64,000 bases of DNA from Pithys albifrons albifrons. Its lineage: Eukaryota; Chordata; Aves; Passeriformes; Thamnophilidae. Position 1 is the first letter of the stretch, and every line of letters begins with the position of its first letter. Location of the stretch: NCBI RefSeq assembly GCF_047495875.1, contig NC_092464.1:26568865-26632864 (forward strand), in the 5' to 3' direction. Position numbers and translations under genes: made by a program. This document shows positions 49,001 to 61,006 of this stretch, one piece after another. Under the pieces are notes generated by a model. It worked only from the letters and a program-made list of their open reading frames with translations. It was not told where the DNA came from and ran no database searches.

Positions 49001-52000
49001 CACTGAGCTAGCTTCTAGGACCTGTCTGCTTCACAGACAGACTTCACTCTTTGTAGAGATTGTGTTATGGATATTTGCTTTGTGCTGCTTTAGGGAGAAA
49101 AAGCTGTTGTTTGTTGGGTATTTTAGTGAAGCCAATCACAGTTAGGCTTATCTATAGTACAACTTCTGTGTCTGGAACAAGATGAAAATTTGACAGGTGG
49201 CACCAGTGAGAATTATTCTTTTGAAAGTGAATGTTGGAGCCATTATCTATTGTCTATGACATCCTGTTTGAAGCAATAGAAATGAACCAGAATGGCATTA
49301 CTTTAATTTTGTTCTCAGATACTTCTTTCTGTCAAAGGATATTTTCTAAGCTAAACCTTGTCTTTGATCTGGCAAAATTGTAATCCATTTTCCATATATT
49401 GCATTGCTATGGCAACACAACATGAAATGGCATTCTGAGATGGCTATCATCAGCTGCTACCCCCACCATGTCTAGTGACCAGCCTCTATTAAGGGCTCTG
49501 CACTCTCCCGCATGCAGGGTCTGATGCTCCTGTTCCCACTAGCAATGCTAGTGAAGCTCTGTGAAGGAGTCCGTGATGAGTCAGAATAACGCTATGAACA
49601 TTTTGACATTTTTATACTTCCCCAGGTACTGGAGCACATCAAAGGAACTGTTAGTCTACAGTAGCAGCATGCAACACAGAGCAAGTCATCTCCAGGAGCT
49701 ATGTCACTCCTCACACCACGAAGACTCCTGGCTCACAGGGGCCAGGGCGTTACACTAGCTAGCTCAAGTATGAGGAACAATTCCTCTGTGGCAGCTGAGG
49801 CTTCACAGCTCAGCACTTACCTGCAGTTTCAGGCAAGACAGCGTAGTCCGAGAGAAGCTGTGCTGCTGCAGACATGCTGCCAGTGATGGGCAGGTTATGC
49901 CTCCCTGAACTCCAGTCATGCTTCTGTGTTGACTTACTCCTCAAGACTACAGTTTTCCCAATCTCCCCTCTTCCCAGAGGAGGCCTGCTGTGCACTCAGT
50001 GTACAGCTCTGAGCCAACACAGACTGTCCTAATTTTACTTACTCCTCAACAAATATGCTAGTAACCTGATGTTTGTATTCTAGATGGGTAACAGTGATTC
50101 TTTCTGTAGTGAAACTTTATCCGTAGGAGAATAATTACGGTGAATTATCTGGGGGTACCTTTCCAAGGCAGTAGTTCCCAGGCACTTGCTTTGAAGAATG
50201 TGCCTCTGCAAATGTGAGAAGGATGATTTCTGACAATCTGCTATTGATTACAGAAAATTGTTGAGTTCTAGTTTCACCCTCAAACATTTCACCTCTCTCT
50301 GCTGCCTTGTTTTGGAAGATGAAGCTTCACAGAAACTGAACAGTAGGTTTTATTGATATCGACTCTGTTTTACCTAACAGCTCATTTACCCCCTTCCTCT
50401 TTGCCTGTCTCCTTCCCTTTCCTTTCCTTGCTGCTGCTGGCAAGCTAATTAGGCTGCTCGCTCAAGAAAAATTCATCCAAGGCCATAATAGCTATATCAG
50501 ATGGAAGCTAGGATAAAACTCTCCACAGTATAGCCTTAGAAGTGCCTCTCAGCTTCTCATAATGTTTCCCTGCCTGCTTTCTTTTTATTCCTCACTTTGT
50601 AGGGAGAATTGTCTCATCATATGTTCTATGGAAGTATTAAATAAATTAATTAGGAGAAATGATGATGTGTGTTTCCTGAAATATCCTCCTTGATTTCATT
50701 TTATCTCTCCTATTTATATGTTTTAGGTGCCAAATCTCAAGCTTTGTCCAAAAAGCCTACATTTTATATTTCTCTATATTTCCTTTTGTAAATCTGTAAC
50801 CTTCTGTTCGACTAATATATTAAAATTCTTCAGACATGGAGTAGCAATGTTCATAATCTCTAGTTCATTATCGTAATTAGATCTCCCACAGTTCATTCTC
50901 ATTACTTTAAAGGTGATCAGCCTTAGAAGAGAATGTGAGCAGAATTTAGTGATTTCTATTGTGGCAATGTTTCTCTGATCTGGCTTTGAATCTTTCAGGT
51001 GTAATAATGATAATGCTTCTGGTGCCATTAATTAAAAATTTCATTTGAATGGTATGAATATTCATTTTAGGGAGTGAATGCAGGGGGATAAAATGTCTGC
51101 AATGGCCCAAGGATGTGAAGTGAACCTGGATCCCCATTAAAACACAAATGAATCATTAATAATGATGGAAATTCAAAATCCTCCCACCCTACAAACTATT
51201 AGTGAAGTCTTGCCCAGGTTGAGCCTGTCTCCTAAGGTGGCAACAGACATTAATGTTCATCCTTCAATAACAAATTAGATGACATATACTTGATGTACAG
51301 CTCTGCCCAGGAGCTAATACCCAGTGTTAAATCTTTATTAAATAATTAAGAAAGGCTATTGCTTTTTCAAAATTCTCAGGTTAAAGTGCTGTATCTGTAA
51401 GATCCAGATTACTTTTAATAGCTTTTTGTGGAAGATCAAAATTGCTTTCCCAGAAAGCAATTGTGACATCCAAGGTGCTGTTGGGGAAGATGCAGACAAG
51501 AAGAAATGCTGAGACCTTTGATAATGGAGCTCTCTATACCCAAATCATTTCTCTGGAAAAATTTAGAGCTTTAGTATTCTGGGCAGGAATGCTAAAAATG
51601 TATCTTTTCTTTGTCATGTGAATAAACCCACTGAAAATATGAAAGTGGTGTCTGTTTGTGGATTTTTTTCCAAATTTATTTGTTGTAATTTTTTTTCTGA
51701 ACAAAGGAAATATCAGTAATGAACACCTTTTCTAAAAGCTTATCTGATACTGCAGGATGCTTTAAGAAATGAAACTACAAACTAGAGATAAAGCCTCTTT
51801 GGTGTAGGAATGTTATGTGAAGTTTAATGGGCTTTTGGCGGCGAATATTTTGCTGGCTGTTAGCTAGTTGCCAAGGGGATTCACAGGATGCACGTTCTAG
51901 AATAAAATGCTCTGTGAATAAACTGGGGTCAGTTAAGGTAATTTGCGTGGTGCTTTTGACTAAAGCACAGGGGTCCAACATTACTGTGCAGTCAGAGATA

Positions 52001-54540
52001 AATGCCCTGATGTGCATCCTCTCCTTCCTTGCCCTGCATCTTATGTGAGAGTGAGACACTCCTAAATTCAGGTCTGCACTAGATGGCTGTTTGGGAAAGC
52101 CCAAATACACTCATCAGTTGTCCAATACAACACAGAATTTGGCCTTATGTTTGCAAGAGAGAAACAGGAATATTGTATTTTAGTGATTCAGGCTGTATTA
52201 TTAAATAAAAGAAAGGAGGTTTCACAGTGAGAACCCTTTCCTCCTATCCTTCTAAGTGAGGAGAGATAAAAGTAGAAGGATTCTGCTGACTCTTATGTTT
52301 CGTTGCTTGTGCTGAAGAGGAAATATGGTCAGCCTTTCTCTAGGGAGGATGTTACAGGGACATGGATAGTATGTGAGTCAGATTCTTTTTACAGTGGAGA
52401 TCTTCTCTTTGACCCAGTGGTAGGAGAAGGGAGGTGTGTCCTTGACCTTGCACTTGTTGTTCAAGAGGACATTTTTTTGCTAATCCTGTGTGGGTCCTTT
52501 GGAATTGAGCTATAATGTGAAATAATATCATAAGAGTAAATAAAGGAAATACTAAAAAGTAACAAAAAGCTATTAACAATATTTAATCTGATTTTTATTA
52601 GCAGCATTATTTTTGTTATATTAGGCTGAAGAAATGTGATGAATAACTCAGGGTCGTTGTGTCTGTATACAGCATACTGAAATCCAAAATCTCATACAGG
52701 ACACATTTAAGCTTCTTAACCATTGATGTCTAGTGTCACTGAAGATGCTGTAGGGTATGTGTGCTTGGTAGGTCTGATCTGGGGATCACAGTGAATCTAG
52801 TTCTTCTAGAGCTGCAACTAGTCAATTTACTCTGGATTGTCTTTGACATCTTAGTCATTATACAGAGAATCTCTCAGTGTGTCAGGGCACGCGACTCTTT
52901 CTGTAATCAGATTGTTCAACATCTAAACACTAGCAGAGAGTCTTTTAAGAAAACCTCTAACATATCACTTTAGTACAAATGTATGCCACATGCAAACTCG
53001 ATTGATCAGAGTAACATGAGAGTGTAATCTGGCCTGCTAATTAGACTTGAGAAGGAGACTATGGTCAGACAGCACCTGTGGGAGGAAAGAATGAACAAAT
53101 TTGAAGTTTTTGTTCATATGGTCATGTGTTTAATACTTGTTTAACTATTTGTGCATATACTTGTGGTCTTTAAAATTTACCCAGCAAGTGAATGCAGATA
53201 GTGAAGAATTGCTGTGTCTTTCCTCCCCCATGGTTTAATCCCACTGTGAAGGGCAGGCTTAAGGTGATGGGGTACCTGGTCTTGAATTAGTGCCAGCTGT
53301 TTTCCTTGGTCTTTCTTTTGAAGAATAATCACATTAATTTATTCATGGAATTTCATTGTGCTCAGTTCTGAGGAGAAGCGTATGCTAGCCTTTTGTACCC
53401 TGCTTCTACTTTGTGTATTTTTGTGGAGTCCATGTGCCTGCTGCCTGAAAGCTAATCCCACAGACAGAATGATTTAATATGAGGAAAGAATGATATAACT
53501 GCATCCTGCCCATTATGCCCTTAGGAAGGAGATTTTTATTTGCTGTCAGATGTCACTGATGGAGCATTTGGCTTCCTTTCATCAAGTGACAATTGCAGTT
53601 TTAAGAGTACAGTACAGAGAGCCACTTTAAAGCCAAGCGTCTCAATTCACAAGTGAGGGAAGGATAAAGTTGTGCAGCTGGAGGATGCTATTTCTTCTCA
53701 GCAGCTGTCATTGAAAAGGCATGTGAATGCTCTAGATGTCAGGTGTCATAAATGCTCCATCCAGAGTTTGTCATGTGCCTGATAATATCATGTGAAGTGT
53801 TGGAAAGAAGTTTCTGAACACATTAAAATTCTTCTGTAGACAAGCTTGCCTTTGAATTTGCTATACTGAAATTTTAGGGAATGAGGTATTAATGTAAGTG
53901 AAATCTGCAGCAAGCTCTCCCTGTTTTACCACAATCACAGAGCCTTTGTATGTACTCAGAACAAAATGCGTGACTTTGGCAGAAAAATGTTCATGACAAA
54001 TCCCCTGCCCTTGTCTTGGCTCCCCAAATCCTTGGACAACACCTGCACCTTTTAAGGACAGATGCATGCATGCAGTGGTGGCCATGAAATCAAGTGGGAA
54101 AAAACCCCACTATTCCAACATAAGATGAGACTTTACACTAGGAAAACATATTGTGTGCCCACTGTATTAGCAGTTCTTAATTTTTTCTTGTATGTCTCTC
54201 TCTCTTTTTTTCTACTTCTTCACTGAGAGCAGATGTCCTCACTGGGATAGAAGAGAAGAAGAACAGGTGAAGCCATGTGGAGTATCTGGGTCTTTTCACT
54301 TGATTCACACTTCTGTCGTTTTCTAACAGGTCCTTGTTTGGAGGAGTGCAGTGGTTTAACGAGCTGATATGTGTAGGTTGGCTGGAACCTCTGGCTGTAA
54401 GCAGGATCCCAACTACCCATGTGTGGTGCATTAGGTGTCCCAGCTTGCCTGTGGAGTTGTTTCCAAGTTTACATTTAGTTTGGTCTCCAGAAAGCAGGTG
54501 GGTGCTGAGTTGCACTCATTTTGCCCCTCTCTTTCTATAG
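46076..54540. other. Intergenic DNA
   Basis: About 8.5 kb without a recognised gene or mobile element, apart from an X-box-like site at 49403-49416. Two stretches, about 51.00-51.37 kb and 53.46-53.80 kb, have compositional features of conserved noncoding elements (many ATTA/TAAT cores and E-box-like motifs, few simple repeats). This is an impression, not an alignment. Confidence 0.55.
49403..49416 (+). promoter_or_regulatory. Second RFX X-box-like site
   Basis: ATTGCTATGGCAAC resembles the X-box consensus, with a good right half-site (GGCAAC) and a left half differing at the first base. It is the second such site in this intergenic region, about 6.9 kb from the one at 42537. Confidence 0.4.
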
Positions 54541-54666
54541 TGTGTTCAGTGTGATCTGTGCTTAACAGCCACTGCACCATCAATGCATAGGAGCACTTCG
54601 TATGAGTCGCTAAAGAAAAACATGAACTTGGGAATTGTTTAGGTCTGATGTCTGGCGACAGCTGGG
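54541..54666 (+). other. Exon-like segment 1 of a possible plus-strand transcript
   Basis: Lies between the acceptor CCCTCTCTTTCTATAG and the donor GGG|GTAAGTGAGG. No frame is open throughout (the best one stops after 33 codons), so it would be noncoding or 5' UTR if real. Confidence 0.3.
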
Positions 54667-54909
54667 GTAAGTGAGGGGTGAAGTCTGAATCTTATTTAGT
54701 GCTCTATTTGGCCTTGGACTCTGGTGTTAACATACAGGTTTTCTGTAACGTTCTGTTCCTTTTCAGTTATCACTGGTTGTCTTTCTCTGTGTATCACTTC
54801 TGTCAACTATTGAAATCAGAGCATCTCTTCCTATTCCAGCTGGCAGTCGCCAGAGCTATGTGAAACAGAACTGGATACAGAAGAACACTTTCATTTGTTG
54901 TTATTTCAG

Positions 54910-55042
54910 GTGAAAATGTAACACTAGAAACATACGAGTATTTGTTGATGCAGGGGCCCCCAAGCACTGGAATTCTGGTCAAAGGAAGCAAGACAGATGG
55001 GAAGAGAAGAAAAATCCTTTGTCAAATGTCACATCATCATAG
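54910..55042 (+). other. Exon-like segment 2 of a possible plus-strand transcript
   Basis: Lies between an excellent acceptor (CATTTGTTGTTATTTCAG) and a consensus donor (ATAG|GTGAGTCT). One frame is open across the whole 133 bp (beginning E-N-V-T-L-E-T-Y-E-Y-L after two bases). No protein family was recognised. Confidence 0.35.
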
Positions 55043-55147
55043 GTGAGTCTAAAGAATAAGAGTAGCATCTTCTTCCAGTATTTTAGTGCCTCTACACAAG
55101 GAATCCTTTGTTAACACATGCCTGTTTTTTGTTTAATTGATTTTTAG

Positions 55148-55263
55148 ATGAAGATTATGCAAAAGTTACACGAAATGTGCATTACTGCATTGAGTTAATA
55201 AAAGATTTTATGAGGCAAGGAGTACTGGACCCCAATACCCCAGTCTCCTTTCTGTACTTATGA
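55148..55263 (+). other. Exon-like segment 3, open frame ending in a stop
   Basis: Follows the acceptor GTTTAATTGATTTTTAG. A frame beginning with the second codon E-D-Y-A-K-V-T-R-N-V-H stays open for about 37 codons to TGA at 55261. It needs one base from the preceding exon, whereas 54910-55042 would leave two, so the phases do not match. No family was recognised. Confidence 0.25.
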
Positions 55264-55353
55264 TCATACAAAACTGAAAGAGTTGAGATCAAGACCACCA
55301 AGTAGAATGTGCTATGGAAATACCTGCAACATCTTACTCATTTTCCATTGCAG

Positions 55354-55454
55354 ATGTCAAGTCTGTGAATATTGTGGACGACTGGAGTGATCATCTGCAC
55401 AAAAGTCTTCTAAAGAAAACTCATGATTTCACTTCGTGTCTCACCAGGTTTTAA
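55354..55454 (+). other. Exon-like segment 4, open frame ending in a stop
   Basis: Follows an excellent acceptor (CTTACTCATTTTCCATTGCAG). The frame V-K-S-V-N-I-V-D-D-W-S runs about 32 codons to TAA at 55452. No donor was seen, so it would be terminal. No family was recognised. Confidence 0.25.
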
Positions 55455-57897
55455 CTGGTTAATGATTGCACATAGAGACCTACTTTTGATATTTCCAAAG
55501 CCTGTTCTATACCCCATAAATCTTTCTATAGTGGTAATGATTGATGAATACTGCATATAGATTGAGCATAAGATTTCCTTCCTAATTTGCATGAACTGTA
55601 AAAGAATTCTCTGACTGCTTGGCCACATGTCTGATCTTACAATTTTCTGAGACACATTTGTGTTGTATTTTGAACAAAATGTGACTTTTAAGATGAAAGC
55701 TTGGCTTGATTTTCATACAAGAGTAACAATGATAGGAAGAAAGGATACAGAGATGTCAATCTTTAGAATATAATGAGAACAGGCTGAATTTGTATTATTT
55801 CCTGTGCTTAAGTTTCATTACAGTAATTTTCCCAATGAATACATTGCATAGTATGCTATTTCCTCTTCTCATTACCATCTTTGTCATGCAGTTGCAGTTA
55901 TAGGATCTTAATGATTCTGTTATTTAAACCTTTTTAATAGTCTTTGTATTTTGAATGACCTCTCACCTCTTCCCTAAGGTTACTGAAATTGGGATTAGGA
56001 GTTGCTTTCAAATAAATTACTCAGCAAAGAAAAGGGCAAGGCTCAGCTTGCTATTGTCACAATTACAGATATTATAACAAGGATGAGGGGGATAAAAACC
56101 CCAGAACAATCTGAATCTTCACTTGCTTTCTACCATGAAGCAGAGCCAACAATAGTAATTATTGTATGTGAATCTGACTCAAAGCTCACTAAAAATAATA
56201 GATCCTCACATACCAGCGCTATGAGATAATTCACGCTTCAAAGACTATCAAATCAGGGGTAGTTCTGGATTTGGGGTAAAAAAAGCACTGTCTATACCAC
56301 TGGTAATCACTGACACTGTGACCTTTAAAAGTCTGTCCATCTTGAAAACTGTACAAATGTGATTGGTCATGTGCATTTGAAATATTTCAGGAACATTAAT
56401 TTATAAGACTTCTTTGTATTCAAATGAGAGGAGAAGAATAGATCACCCTACATTAGCATTCAGGGTGCTGGCCAGTGATAAGAGTTGAAATGGGCTGCAG
56501 ATTGCTTGGGATCTACAGTCCCTGTGGGAAAATTGCTATGTGGAAAGTACTTAGTAAAACCCAAACATTTGTGTCCAGATGCAAAGTATGTTACCACACA
56601 GTGTGACTGAATGAACTCTGCCAACCAAATAACTCTCACCATTTAAAGCAATGACTGAGTGGTCTGTAATGCTTCACAGGCATCTGAGACAGTCAACCAA
56701 GAACATTAAATGATAAAAGCCAAGATCAAGGATTCAGTACTTTCCAGTATCATTAAGACCCTGAATGTGTTCACTGACCATTCTAAATGGCAAATACACT
56801 TGTTCCACATACCCTGTGTCTTCTATAAAGCTTGATTTCCTACAGTGATCTGGGAGATTGCATGAGAGACTCATGGAAAGTGCACAAAGAACAAATATAG
56901 GCAAAGGATTTACCTGCAAAGACATTTTAGAGAGAAGGGATGCTATATTTGCTCACATTCTCCAATCTTCATCTGAATAAATAAAGAGGTGTCATGGGGC
57001 ATGCTGCAATACTAATAATGAGTTTTATATTCATTCACCCTGATAAGTTTCAACAGATATAGTTTGCCTGTCAAATGGATTTAAAATTGTATTGTCACTG
57101 ACTTGCTTTCTGCACTGATTGGTATTGCAGCTCCATGCCTCAATAGACACTTTGATTGTCTGTATCTGATACTTTGCTCACATGAGCTTCCCTATAATTT
57201 ATTATATGAAACTCTTTGTTTTAATGCTAAAACTCAACATGAGCTTCTACAATGGTTATTAATGTAGGGATATGTCAGCCAAAACAATATCTTACTCTCT
57301 ATTCTCAGTTTTGGGGTATTTTTAATGTGTATGTTGCATGGTAGACAGCAATCCACTTAGTTCGAGTTCTCAGCTTAGTGAAGGAACCATTTCAGAGGGG
57401 ATGCTGTGGATACAGCTGCAGACATTTCCACAGGTTTGATTACCATGCTGCACACAGCTTTAATAATAAACCTTGGCTACCCTTAGCTTAGCTTTTATTT
57501 TAAATTCATGTAATCTGAATCCTAACTTTCAGCGCAGCATATGACAGCAATTTAACAAGTCTTTTAAGCATGTATTTCATCTTTCTCTTAAGAATGAATG
57601 ATAAATGTTTTGCAGGAGTGAAGTTTTAAGACTTGGTCTAATACAGTGCAGTTAAATTTTTATCAGAAACGAATTAACCTCCTTACAATTCTGAATGTTT
57701 ATTTCTTTTCTTATACTATTTGAAGATATTTCGAACAGGTTCAACTCAGTTTCCTAAAGAAATAAGGCTTATGAAAACATTTCTGAATTAATGTGTGTGG
57801 ATACATGTATGTTTTACTGTTACTTTCTCTCATCTCCTTGTAACTACTGAATTTCTTGGCCTATTCCAACCAGCCTGAGAGTAAAACAGTAATTAGA
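55455..57897. other. Intergenic DNA
   Basis: AT-rich. An open frame of 75 codons at 56002-56229 (+) has no recognisable domain. No mobile elements were recognised. Confidence 0.6.
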
Positions 57898-58325
57898 GAA
57901 TCATGAAATAACAGAATGGTTTGGGTTGGAAGGGACCTTAAAGATCACCTAGTTCGGACACTGCTGCCATGAGCAGGAACACGTCTCACTAGACCAGGTT
58001 GCTTAGAGCTCCATTCAACTTGGCCTTAAATTCTTCCTCAGTGTCTCTGGGCAACCTGTCCAGTGCCTCGTCATCTTCATAGTAAATAATTTTTTCTTAA
58101 TATCTAATCTAAGTCTAGTCTCTGTCAGTTTGAAGCCATTTGCACTTGTCCTGTCACTATGTAGTCCTGTAAGTGATTTCTGTCCATCTTCCTTGAAGAC
58201 TCCCTTCAGGTACTGGAAGGCCACAATTAGGTCACCACAAAGCCTCCTCTTTCCAGCCTGAGCAATCCCGAATCTCTCAGTCTTTCCTTAGGATCTCACA
58301 GATAAATTTCCAAGCACTTTATGAA
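57898..58325 (-). mobile_element. CR1 LINE fragment, 3' region (least diverged copy in the window)
   Basis: Begins with the antisense tail (AACAGAATGGTTTGGGTTGG), then AAGGGACCTTAAAGATCACC, CTAGACCAGGTTGCTTAGAG, TGGGCAACCTGTCCAGTGCC and CAGGTACTGGAAGGCCACAA, in CR1 order. About 430 bp are retained. Confidence 0.95.
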
Positions 58326-59150
58326 ATATGTAGCTGGGTGGAGACAGAAAGAAATGTCTTCCTCTGGTACCCAGAAGGGCTGCAGTGCGAGTGTAGACCT
58401 GATGCCTGAAAATGTACCAGAGAACCCAACTGTAAAACCCGAATGCATAGGCAATGATCTACACTGTTGCCTTTTTTATTCTGTTGTTTCATTAGATTCT
58501 AGTGATGACTACAATTTCTTTTGAAAGTTGTTGTGATGAGAATGGCAGGTGTTTTCCAGTGACAGACTTCTAGTGAAAACAAGGAAAATAGAAGTTTTTT
58601 CAGTCAAATATGGACAGATATATAGGACTGTGCTTATGATATTCTGATTTCTGAAAATAAATACTTTACCAGGGATTAGAAGTGATAGGGACTAGGAATA
58701 AAAAGAGGCAAAGGTAAAATTTGACTAGGGGAGTTACTTAATTCAGCAAATGAAGTTTGAGCTTTGTTTCTTGCTATATAGGTTTCTTACTTTATTTTCA
58801 TTTAAGAATTTCATAAAACTTTATAAAGGTTATTTATATCTCATGTCTTACACCCCAATTCTGACTTCCAACCTAGCTTCTACTCTGCCAACAAGGAAAC
58901 TACAGTACAGGGAGATTAACTAGATGACGGGATCAGGCCTCTTGACTAAAGTCAACGATGTGACCACCCACCATTATGGGAAAGGAAGCAGCTAAGATTT
59001 TTAAATGTTTGTGGTCAAAAGGAATGACAAAAGTCAGAGGGTCCGCAAACAATCACAATGTTTGATTGGTAAATCACACACTTGGAACGGAAATTGGTGT
59101 GTTAGTTCCTGACCTACTATATAAGCACATGGCAGTGGGTTTTGAATAAA
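58326..59150. other. Intergenic DNA with a TATA box and AATAAA near its end
   Basis: No gene was recognised. TATATAA (59118-59124) is followed 27 bp later by AATAAA (59145-59150) and then a long purine tract. The arrangement could be the end of a plus-strand LTR, but no ends or target duplication were found and chance is possible. Confidence 0.4.
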
Positions 59151-59250
59151 GGGGTAGGGTGAAGGGGAAGGGAAAAAGGAAGAGATAAATTAGAGGGGCA
59201 GAGAGAGAAAAAGAAAGAAAGAGAGGAGAAAAGAGAGAAAAAGAGATATA
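59151..59250 (+). repeat. Purine-rich (GA) tract
   Basis: About 100 bp with almost no pyrimidines on the plus strand (GGGGAAGGG, AAGAAAGAAAGAGAGGAG). Such tracts can form triplex DNA and are common next to degraded LTR elements. Confidence 0.85.
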
Positions 59251-59264
59251 AAAAATATCACCAC

Positions 59265-59457
59265 TCCTGGTTCCAGCATCAGATGGGATGTCAGTCCTAG
59301 ATGCAGCATCAATATGGATGATGAGAGGCCAATCTTGGTTTCAGTGTCAACCCATCTGATAATCCTGGTTTTAGTGTTAATATGATTGATAGTCTGAGTT
59401 TCAGCATAGATCTTGATGATAAGCATCGATCCAGCTGTGTCAGTCTGGCCAATGAGA
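59265..59457 (+). repeat. Degenerate minisatellite, about six units of 30-38 bp
   Basis: Units start at 59265, 59295, 59333, 59363, 59393 and about 59423. Each begins with a form of TCCTGGTTTCAGTGTCAA and ends with a GAT-rich segment (for example ATATGATTGATAG). Four units have a 30-bp period, which gives a 10-residue repeat in the minus-strand open frame (59190-59549). Confidence 0.75.
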
Positions 59458-59508
59458 TGTCCAGGGTCCTGGGGGTGCCACCTGGCCTTGGAGGGTACCT
59501 TTTTATCT

Positions 59509-59571
59509 ACAGGTTTCTCTGCCCCAAAGATAGGCTTCTCTGCTCTCAAGACAGGTTTCTTGCTTTCTATG
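59509..59571 (+). repeat. 21-bp minisatellite, three units
   Basis: Units at 59509-59529, 59530-59550 and 59551-59571 share ACAGGTTTCTCTGC...AAG. The third is more diverged. The minus-strand frame reads A-E-K-P twice, from the first two units. Confidence 0.85.
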
Positions 59572-60428
59572 TAAATTAGTTACCATGTACAGTCTGTTCT
59601 TTCAGGCCTATGTGGAAATGGTTCAGAGGGCTTTGGGGGTCTTTGGTGGTCTTATTACCACCCTAAAGTCCATGCTCATTGCTTAGTCTAATTCCTGTAC
59701 TTGTCCTGTACTGTGTTGTGGTTCTTTCTCAAGAAAAAGAGCTGCCCTGTCTCTGCCTCTGCCTTGCCCCCCTTCTCCAGTCAAATCTTGCTCTTTCTCA
59801 TGGCATGCTAATACCAATAGTCCTTGTTTATTGCCAAAAATTCTTGTCTGTTCTTACTAACAGTCCTTGGTTGGCTCCACAGACATCCAGTTATTGGTGT
59901 TTGAAACATACACATTAGCCCCTTATCCTCTGGGAATCAAGAGTTCAAAAGAATCTCACTTTGGACCACTGTTTACAGTGTCACAAGAGAGTGGGCTTTA
60001 GTCTTAGTAATTTTCCATCCTGGCCACAATTCAAGTCAGTAACTTTCTCTGAAGATTCAGTAACAGAAATATTATTCCACTTGACTTGTTATTCAACCAA
60101 TAAAAATAATTTTCCAAGCCTGCTTGTTAAAAAATAGGTGTTCATTAGACACTTGTGTAGTTCCTGGGAACAGACAGTTTTTTTGATAAGCTTAAGAGGG
60201 GCTAAGTCCAAGTGCAGCTGAGCAAGGCTGAAGCATAATGAGTATTTCTCAGATCACAGTGCAGCCTGGGGTGGCAGAATGCACCACCGTAATCCTCCCT
60301 GTGACTAAAGTTAAATTCTTTGGGCCTCTACACTCCACATATCAAACATTGATATGGACGTGGTGATCCCTGGAAAAGGGAAGAGAATGAGAGGGAGAAG
60401 GGCAGAGGGACAGAGGGACAAATGCATT
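59572..60428. other. Intergenic DNA, probably endogenous-retrovirus-derived
   Basis: Lies between the minisatellites and the envelope remnant. It contains another purine tract near 60.37-60.42 kb. No intact open frame or LTR ends were recognised. A minus-strand AATAAA lies near 59.83 kb. Confidence 0.4.
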
Positions 60429-60630
60429 CTATAAGCTATCTCTAAGCTTTGGGGGTAATCTGTCCTTACATCTTTGCACCTTAATGTACAATCTTATTAC
60501 CAAAATGAAAAGCAGGAAGGTTAATATTAAAAGAACATTTGCAGGCTGCAACACTTTGTTATAAATCCCTGTGGCTGTTGGCAACCATCCAAAATAAAAT
60601 GTCCCACCAATGGTGTTCCCTACCTTTCTT
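60429..60630 (-). pseudogene. Endogenous retrovirus envelope remnant, transmembrane-subunit C-terminus
   Basis: A minus-strand frame, open from about 60630 to TAG at 60429, encodes a membrane-proximal segment with G-W-L-P, then a hydrophobic stretch of about 18 residues ended by basic residues (R-L-Y-I-K), then a short hydrophilic tail. This layout is typical of the end of a retroviral TM protein. Upstream the frame is broken by stops and shifts, so the copy is dead. Assignment rests on layout only, without a database match; any hydrophobic chance frame is the alternative. Confidence 0.5.
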
Positions 60631-60820
60631 CATTCATTCCGTCAGCTGGTGAATTGTTTCTACATCGTGATGAACAGTTATTAAAGTCTTTTGTCGATTA
60701 TAGGGTCTGCCAATAGGAACAGGCTGTAAGATTAGAGTAAGGGTGTAGTCAGATTTCAGCAGCTGATAAGAGAAAACCAGAGCTGAATATTTAAAATCAT
60801 AACTGTTGATTTGAACAAAT

Positions 60821-61006
60821 TTACAAATACAGAAATGAGTGATTACTTGTATCTACGATAAGGTTGTCTACAAATACAAAATCACAACAGGTTCTCGTAT
60901 AGGCACATTCATTCCACTCAATGCTCCAGGAGACAGAGTAGAGCTCTGTTGTGATTAATCCTAACACAAGGATTTGGTATATAGTATATACCAAAACACT
61001 GTGCAT
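60821..61006 (-). pseudogene. Possible upstream part of the same envelope remnant
   Basis: A 61-codon minus-strand frame lies just upstream, in transcription order, of the membrane-anchor segment. It contains a cysteine cluster of the form C-x5-C-C after W-N-E, reminiscent of but not identical to the CX6CC motif of many retroviral TM proteins. A stop and a frame change separate it from 60429-60630. The link is an inference from position and orientation. Confidence 0.3.
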
